Part shown: in pieces, positions 6,231 to 10,578 of the stretch
Layout: the number at the start of each line of letters is the position of its first letter
How positions within the stretch are numbered: the first letter of the stretch is position 1
Origin: Pseudomonadota bacterium
GTDB lineage: Bacteria; Pseudomonadota; Gammaproteobacteria; Steroidobacterales; Steroidobacteraceae
DNA: 10,578 bases
NCBI GenBank assembly: GCA_021817875.1
Contig: JAKAFQ010000106.1
Location: 1 to 10,578, forward strand
Direction: 5' to 3'
Program-made: the position numbers and the translations under genes
Notes under the pieces: generated by a model
Database searches by the model: none
Told to the model about the DNA's origin: nothing
Seen by the model: only the letters and a program-made list of their open reading frames with translations

Positions 6231-9200
6231 GCACTGGCTTTGTTCACCTGCGGGTCCACAGCAGCTACTCGCTGAGCGAGGGCGCCATCAAATGCGCGAA
6301 AATTCCCGAGCTCGCGCGCAAGGCGGGCATGCCCGCGGTCGCCATCGCCGATACCGGCAACCTGTTTGGGGCCATCGAGTTTTCCCAAGCCTGTGTCTCG
6401 GCGGGTATCCAACCGATCGTCGGCTGCCAGCTACATCTCGCCGAGTCCGGAATCATGGCGCCGGTGGTGGCGCTGGCGCGCACCAAGGCAGGTATAAACG
6501 CGCTCCAGCTGCTGTCATCTGCGGGCTACATCGAGACCCTGCCAAGCGAACGCGCGCACATCACCCTTGCCCATCTCCAACGTCATTCGGAGGGCTTGTT
6601 CCTTCTCACCGGCGGACCGGAGGGACCGCTGGGGCGCCTCCTTGCGGATGGGCGAATGGGTGAGGCGGAGCATCTGCTCGCCGCCCTAAAAGAGTCGTTC
6701 GGACAGCATCTTGCCGTTGAGGTGATCCGCCATGGTTCCGATATCGAGAAGGTCATTGAACCAGGGTTGCTGATGCTGGCGGACCAGGCCGGGCTGCCCA
6801 TCGTCGCTACCAACGAATGTTTCTTTAGCGAACCGTCGATGCACGAAGCCCACGCGGCCTTGCTGTGTATCGCCGAAGGAAGGCAGCTCGCGGACCCTGA
6901 TCGGCGGCAAGTAAGTTCCGAAGCGTGGTTCAAGCCGCCTGCGGCTATGCGAGCAACCTTCGCGGATCTGCCGGATGCCTGCGACAACACGCTTGCGATT
7001 GCGCGTCTGTGTGCGGCGATGGCCGAGACACGGCGCCCGATGCTGCCGACATATCCGGATATCCGGGCGGGCATGAATGAGGCCGAAACCCTGCGCGCGA
7101 TGGCGCGGGAGGGTCTCGACCGGCACCTCTCCGTGCTCGGCATCACGGATCGCAAACCCTACGAGGATCGTCTCGCGTTCGAGCTTGGCGTCATCGAGAA
7201 GATGGGGTTCCCCGGTTACTTCCTCATCGTCGCGGACTTCATCCAATGGGCGAAGTCGCGGAACATTCCCGTGGGGCCAGGTCGCGGTTCTGGAGCCGCT
7301 TCGGTTGTCGCCTGGGCGCTTACCATCACGGACCTCGATCCGTTACGCTATAACCTTTTGTTCGAGCGCTTCCTGAACCCTGAGCGCGTTTCGATGCCTG
7401 ACTTCGATATCGACTTCTGTCAGGACCGCCGTGACGAAGTCATCGCCTACGTGCGCGAGCGCTATGGTGCGGATCGCGTCGCGCAGATCATCACCTTCGG
7501 GAAGCTCCAGGCTCGCGCGGCGGTGCGTGATGTCGGTCGCGTGCTGGGGCTTACCTTCGGGCAGGTCAACAAGGTCGCCGAGCTTATACCGAATAACCCG
7601 GCGAAGCCGGTCACGCTAAAGGAAGCCATCGCCGGCGAGAAGCGGCTGCAGCAGATGCAGGAGCAAGACGAGGCGGTCGCGCGCTTGCTCTCGATCGCCC
7701 AGCAACTCGAGGGGCTTTACCGGCACGCGAGCACCCATGCCGCGGGCGTCGTCATCGGCGATCGTCCCCTTATGGAGTTGGTCCCCGTCTATCGCGATCC
7801 ACGCTCGGACATGCTCGTGACCCAATATTCGATGAAGTACATCGAGCAGGCCGGACTGGTGAAATTCGATTTCCTTGGGCTCACGACGTTGACGATACTG
7901 AGGAGAGCGCAGGACTTTCTTGCTGGGGAAGGCATCGACGTCGATGTCGAGCGTCTACCCTTCGACGATACCAAGACCTGGGATATGCTGCAGAAGGGCG
8001 ATGCCGGCGGCGTCTTCCAGTTTGAAGGTCAGGGCATGCGCGACGTGCTGCGGCAGATGCAGCCCGACCGCATCGAGGATCTGATCGCCGCTGGCGCCCT
8101 CTATCGGCCGGGCCCGATGGCCAACATCCCCGCCTATTGTGCGCGCAAGCATGGCGAGAAGTGGGATGTGCCGCACCCGGAGTTGCAAGACATCCTGGGC
8201 GAGACCTACGGGATCATGGTCTACCAGGAACAGGTCATGTCCATTGCCCAGCGCATGGCGGGCTATACCTTGGGCGGCGCGGACCTGCTGCGTCGCGCGA
8301 TGGGCAAGAAGATAGCAAGCGAGATGGAGGCGCAGCGGCAGATCTTCCTGGACGGCGCGACGGCACGCGGCATTCCGGCCGCGACGGCGGGCGAAGTATT
8401 CGACCTGATGGCGAAGTTCGCCGAATACGGATTCAACAAGCCGCATGCTGCCGCCTATGCCGTGGTGTCCTGGCAGACGGCCTGGATGAAGGCGAACCAT
8501 CGGGAAGCCTTCATTGCCGCGTGCATGTCGCTTGCGATTAACAACACGGATCGTCTCGCCTCCCTCCGGCAGGAGGCATCGCGCATGGGCATCTCCGTGC
8601 TGCCGCCGTGCATCAATGCGAGCGATGCCGACTTCAAGCTGGAGCGGCAAGCGGATGGCTCGTTCGCTATCCGTTACGGATTGGCGGCGGTCAAGCGCGT
8701 CGGACTGGCGGCCATGCGAGCGGTGGCGGCGGCGCGCGGGAGCCGTCCCTTCACCAGCCTTGCCGATTTCGCGGCCCGGGTGGAGCCGCAGGCGCTCAAC
8801 AAGATGCAGATCGAAAATCTCGCGCGGGCTGGCGCCTTCGATGTGCTCGAATCGAACCGCGCCTCGATCTTTGCTGGCGCCGAGACGCTGCTGCGTCGCG
8901 CCCAGGCAAGCAGCGAGGAGCGCGCCTCCGGTCAGGTGGGGCTCTTTGCTGCAGTGGCGAGCGAGCCCGAAAAGCTGCGTTTGCCGGTGATGCCGGATTG
9001 GCCGCCAATGGATCGCCTGGCGCGGGAGGCGGAGGCAATCGGCTTTCATCTGACCGCTCACCCCCTTGATGCGTATGCCTCCGTACTGCGCCGCTTGCTC
9101 GTCGTGCCATCTAATCGGCTGGCGCAGCGGGCCGAGGCAGGGGCGGCGCGTGTCCGGTTGGCCGGCCTTGTTCTCGGTGCCAAGGAACGCTTCACGCGTA

Positions 9201-9631
9201 CTGGGACGCGCATGGCCTGGGTGAGGCTCTCGGATTCCGGCGGCAGCTATGAGATCACGGTGTTCTCGGAACTTCTGTCGCGCGCGCGAGAGATGCTCGC
9301 GACGGGTAACGCCGTGCTGGTGGAAGCCGAGATACGGCTCGAGGGCGAGGCGCTGCGCATCACCGCCAACCAGGTGAGCCTGCTCGATGCCGCGGCGGCG
9401 CAGGCCGGCGGCGGGTACCGCGTATGGCTCGCACGTACCGAAGCGGTGGAACACATCCGCTCGCTCCTCGACCGGGAGGGCAGGGGCCGCGGCCGTATCG
9501 TGCTCGTGCCGCGGCTTGCTGAGGGGCAGGAGGTGGAGGTGACATTGCCTGGCGGCTGGAGCCTGTCACCCCGGCTCGCACAGGCGATGAAACTGCTGCC
9601 GGGCGTCGAGCGCGTCGACGATCTGGTCTGA
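6227..9631 (+). CDS. dnaE: DNA polymerase III subunit alpha (DnaE)
   Basis: This is the replicative DNA polymerase of the chromosome (C-family). The 1134 residues are close to the usual DnaE1 length. An N-terminal PHP domain begins [16 protein letters not shown]. The polymerase core has GPGRGSG (350-356), the catalytic PDFDIDF (391-397; Asp394 and Asp396) and the third acidic residue Asp548 in KFDFLGL. A helix-hairpin-helix region follows, then a beta-clamp-binding motif QVGLF (903-907), and an OB fold from about 976 to 1060 ([14 protein letters not shown] onward). The PHP metal site looks degraded: HLR where active PHP enzymes have HxH, and DTG in place of DHG. Proofreading is therefore expected from a separate epsilon subunit. 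The start ATG overlaps the lolD stop (ATGA), which argues for coupled translation. All catalytic residues are present and no frameshift is seen. Confidence 0.97.
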   Translation: MSTGFVHLRVHSSYSLSEGAIKCAKIPELARKAGMPAVAIADTGNLFGAIEFSQACVSAGIQPIVGCQLHLAESGIMAPVVALARTKAGINALQLLSSAGYIETLPSERAHITLAHLQRHSEGLFLLTGGPEGPLGRLLADGRMGEAEHLLAALKESFGQHLAVEVIRHGSDIEKVIEPGLLMLADQAGLPIVATNECFFSEPSMHEAHAALLCIAEGRQLADPDRRQVSSEAWFKPPAAMRATFADLPDACDNTLAIARLCAAMAETRRPMLPTYPDIRAGMNEAETLRAMAREGLDRHLSVLGITDRKPYEDRLAFELGVIEKMGFPGYFLIVADFIQWAKSRNIPVGPGRGSGAASVVAWALTITDLDPLRYNLLFERFLNPERVSMPDFDIDFCQDRRDEVIAYVRERYGADRVAQIITFGKLQARAAVRDVGRVLGLTFGQVNKVAELIPNNPAKPVTLKEAIAGEKRLQQMQEQDEAVARLLSIAQQLEGLYRHASTHAAGVVIGDRPLMELVPVYRDPRSDMLVTQYSMKYIEQAGLVKFDFLGLTTLTILRRAQDFLAGEGIDVDVERLPFDDTKTWDMLQKGDAGGVFQFEGQGMRDVLRQMQPDRIEDLIAAGALYRPGPMANIPAYCARKHGEKWDVPHPELQDILGETYGIMVYQEQVMSIAQRMAGYTLGGADLLRRAMGKKIASEMEAQRQIFLDGATARGIPAATAGEVFDLMAKFAEYGFNKPHAAAYAVVSWQTAWMKANHREAFIAACMSLAINNTDRLASLRQEASRMGISVLPPCINASDADFKLERQADGSFAIRYGLAAVKRVGLAAMRAVAAARGSRPFTSLADFAARVEPQALNKMQIENLARAGAFDVLESNRASIFAGAETLLRRAQASSEERASGQVGLFAAVASEPEKLRLPVMPDWPPMDRLAREAEAIGFHLTAHPLDAYASVLRRLLVVPSNRLAQRAEAGAARVRLAGLVLGAKERFTRTGTRMAWVRLSDSGGSYEITVFSELLSRAREMLATGNAVLVEAEIRLEGEALRITANQVSLLDAAAAQAGGGYRVWLARTEAVEHIRSLLDREGRGRGRIVLVPRLAEGQEVEVTLPGGWSLSPRLAQAMKLLPGVERVDDLV

Positions 9632-9717
9632 CGGCGGCGGCTCGCTGAGCCCACGGACCCCGGGTTGACACGGCGGCGCCGAACGCGCGTTTTGGCAGAA
9701 ACGCTCGAGGTCATAGG

Positions 9718-10566
9718 ATGCCCAAGGAAATATTCTGGTTCGATGGTTCCTGGACGGAGGTGCCGCCACGCTTGGTGGGGCCCGCTGATCACGCGTTCTG
9801 GCAAAGCTCTGTCGTCTTTGATGGTGCGCGCGCGATCGCCGGGCTGGCTCCGGACCTCTCGCGTCACTGCGCTCGGGTGGTCAACTCCGCGCGGGCCATG
9901 GCGCTCACGCCGACAATGACGCCAGAGGAAATAGAGGCGCTGGCGATCGAAGGCATCCGCCGTATGGGAAAGGACGCGGTGCTCTATGTAAAGCCGATGT
10001 TCTATGGCGCGGGCGGGCACCTCACGGCCGCCAGCACGACGACGACCTTCGTGTTGCACCTGTTCGAGGCACCGCTGCCCCCGGCAGGCGGTTTCTCGGC
10101 CACGTTATCCCCGCTTCGCCGCCCCGCACCCGAGATGGCGCCCACGGACGCGAAGGCTGCGTGCCTCTACCCGAACTCCGACCGGGCGACGCGCGAGGCG
10201 GTCTCACGCGGCTTCGATGCGGCGGTGATGCGCGACCCGTGGGACAACATCGCCGAACTCGCTTTCGCCAACGTCGTGATTGCCAAGCGCGGCAAGGTCA
10301 TGACGCCGGCTGCGAACAACACGTTCCTCGCCGGCATCACTCGCAAGCGGGTGCTTGCCCTGCTTAACGAGGCCGGCATCGAGGCGGTGGAAGCCAAGCT
10401 GACTGTGCAGGATCTGCACGAGGCGGACGAGATTTTCTCGTGCGGCAACTATGGCAAGCTGGTGGTCTGCAATCGCTTCGAGGACCGTTCGCTCAACGCC
10501 GGTCCGATCTTCCAGGAGGCCAAGCGCCTCTACTGGAGTTGGGCGGAGACGACGCGGGTCGTCTGA
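9718..10566 (+). CDS. ilvE: Class IV aminotransferase, branched-chain type
   Basis: This PLP enzyme most likely interconverts branched-chain amino acids and their 2-oxo acids with glutamate/2-oxoglutarate, the last step of Val, Leu and Ile synthesis. The 282 residues fit the class IV fold. SSVVFDGARA (30-39) is the usual N-terminal active-site stretch. The Schiff-base lysine is Lys146 in PTDAKAACLYPNS, the PLP-contacting Glu is Glu180 in NIAELAFANVVI, and DEIFSCGNYGKLV (237-249) corresponds to the phosphate-side DE-F--GN-GK pattern. ATG 9718 is chosen because GAGG at 9707-9710 lies 7 nt upstream and the N-terminus matches the family. It is 86 nt from dnaE, so it may have its own promoter. Class IV also includes D-amino-acid aminotransferase and aminodeoxychorismate lyase; the pattern here favours the branched-chain group, but substrate is inferred. 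Confidence 0.85.
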   Translation: MPKEIFWFDGSWTEVPPRLVGPADHAFWQSSVVFDGARAIAGLAPDLSRHCARVVNSARAMALTPTMTPEEIEALAIEGIRRMGKDAVLYVKPMFYGAGGHLTAASTTTTFVLHLFEAPLPPAGGFSATLSPLRRPAPEMAPTDAKAACLYPNSDRATREAVSRGFDAAVMRDPWDNIAELAFANVVIAKRGKVMTPAANNTFLAGITRKRVLALLNEAGIEAVEAKLTVQDLHEADEIFSCGNYGKLVVCNRFEDRSLNAGPIFQEAKRLYWSWAETTRVV

Positions 10567-10572
10567 CCCGCG
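10553..10572 (+). terminator. GC hairpin over the aminotransferase stop codon (possible terminator stem)
   Basis: CGCGGGTC (10553-10560) and GACCCGCG (10565-10572) pair perfectly over 8 bp around a GTCT loop, and the TGA stop (10564-10566) straddles the loop and the 3' arm. The stem is strong, but the window ends six bases later, so no T-run can be seen. It may be a terminator or an mRNA-end-protecting hairpin, or just GC-rich chance. Confidence 0.3.
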
Positions 10573-10578
10573 CCGCGT

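Noticed and set aside
7955..9454. Minus-strand frame of 499 codons opposite dnaE
   Set aside because: It lies wholly within dnaE, whose core motifs are intact, and shows no protein-family pattern.

Overview
This window looks like a chromosomal segment of a GC-rich alphaproteobacterium, most likely a member of Rhodospirillales/Acetobacteraceae (inference from protein style, gene order and strong G/C third-position bias). Supporting signs are a short prolyl-tRNA synthetase without the internal editing domain, RNase J followed by a DUF1467-type small membrane protein, and the order proS-lolC-lolD-dnaE, which is a familiar alphaproteobacterial neighbourhood. Every supported gene lies on the + strand.

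Layout. Positions 1-763 are the 3' end of an RNase J gene that enters from outside the window. It overlaps by 4 nt a small two-helix DUF1467-like membrane protein (760-1011). A gene-free stretch of about 730 nt follows (1012-1737). It holds a compact small-RNA-like element at about 1153-1250: a near-perfect hairpin, a single-stranded segment containing TTTCCTCCCT, and a strong intrinsic terminator. It then continues as unassigned sequence, AT-rich around 1500-1560, with a 10-bp inverted repeat. Next come a family 2 glycosyltransferase (1738-2670) and a possible 70-codon ORF (2672-2884).

From 2991 to 9631 runs a tightly packed block of four genes: proS, a LolC/LolE-type permease, the LolD ATPase, and dnaE (DNA polymerase III alpha). 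Neighbouring genes overlap by 1, 8 and 4 nt, so they are almost certainly co-transcribed and probably translationally coupled. LolC and LolD together form the inner-membrane machine that releases lipoproteins towards the outer membrane. ProS and DnaE serve translation and replication. After an 86-nt gap a class IV, branched-chain-type aminotransferase (9718-10566) closes the window, with a GC hairpin over its stop codon.

Most of the window is conserved housekeeping sequence. The parts that depart from it are the interval 1012-2990 between the DUF1467 gene and proS, with the glycosyltransferase and the AT-rich leader, and above all the small RNA candidate. Its loop sequence matches, as I recall it, the conserved 10-nt core of the alphaproteobacterial alpha-r8/MmgR small RNA family. 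I saw no CRISPR array, insertion sequence, tRNA, rRNA or evident new defence system.
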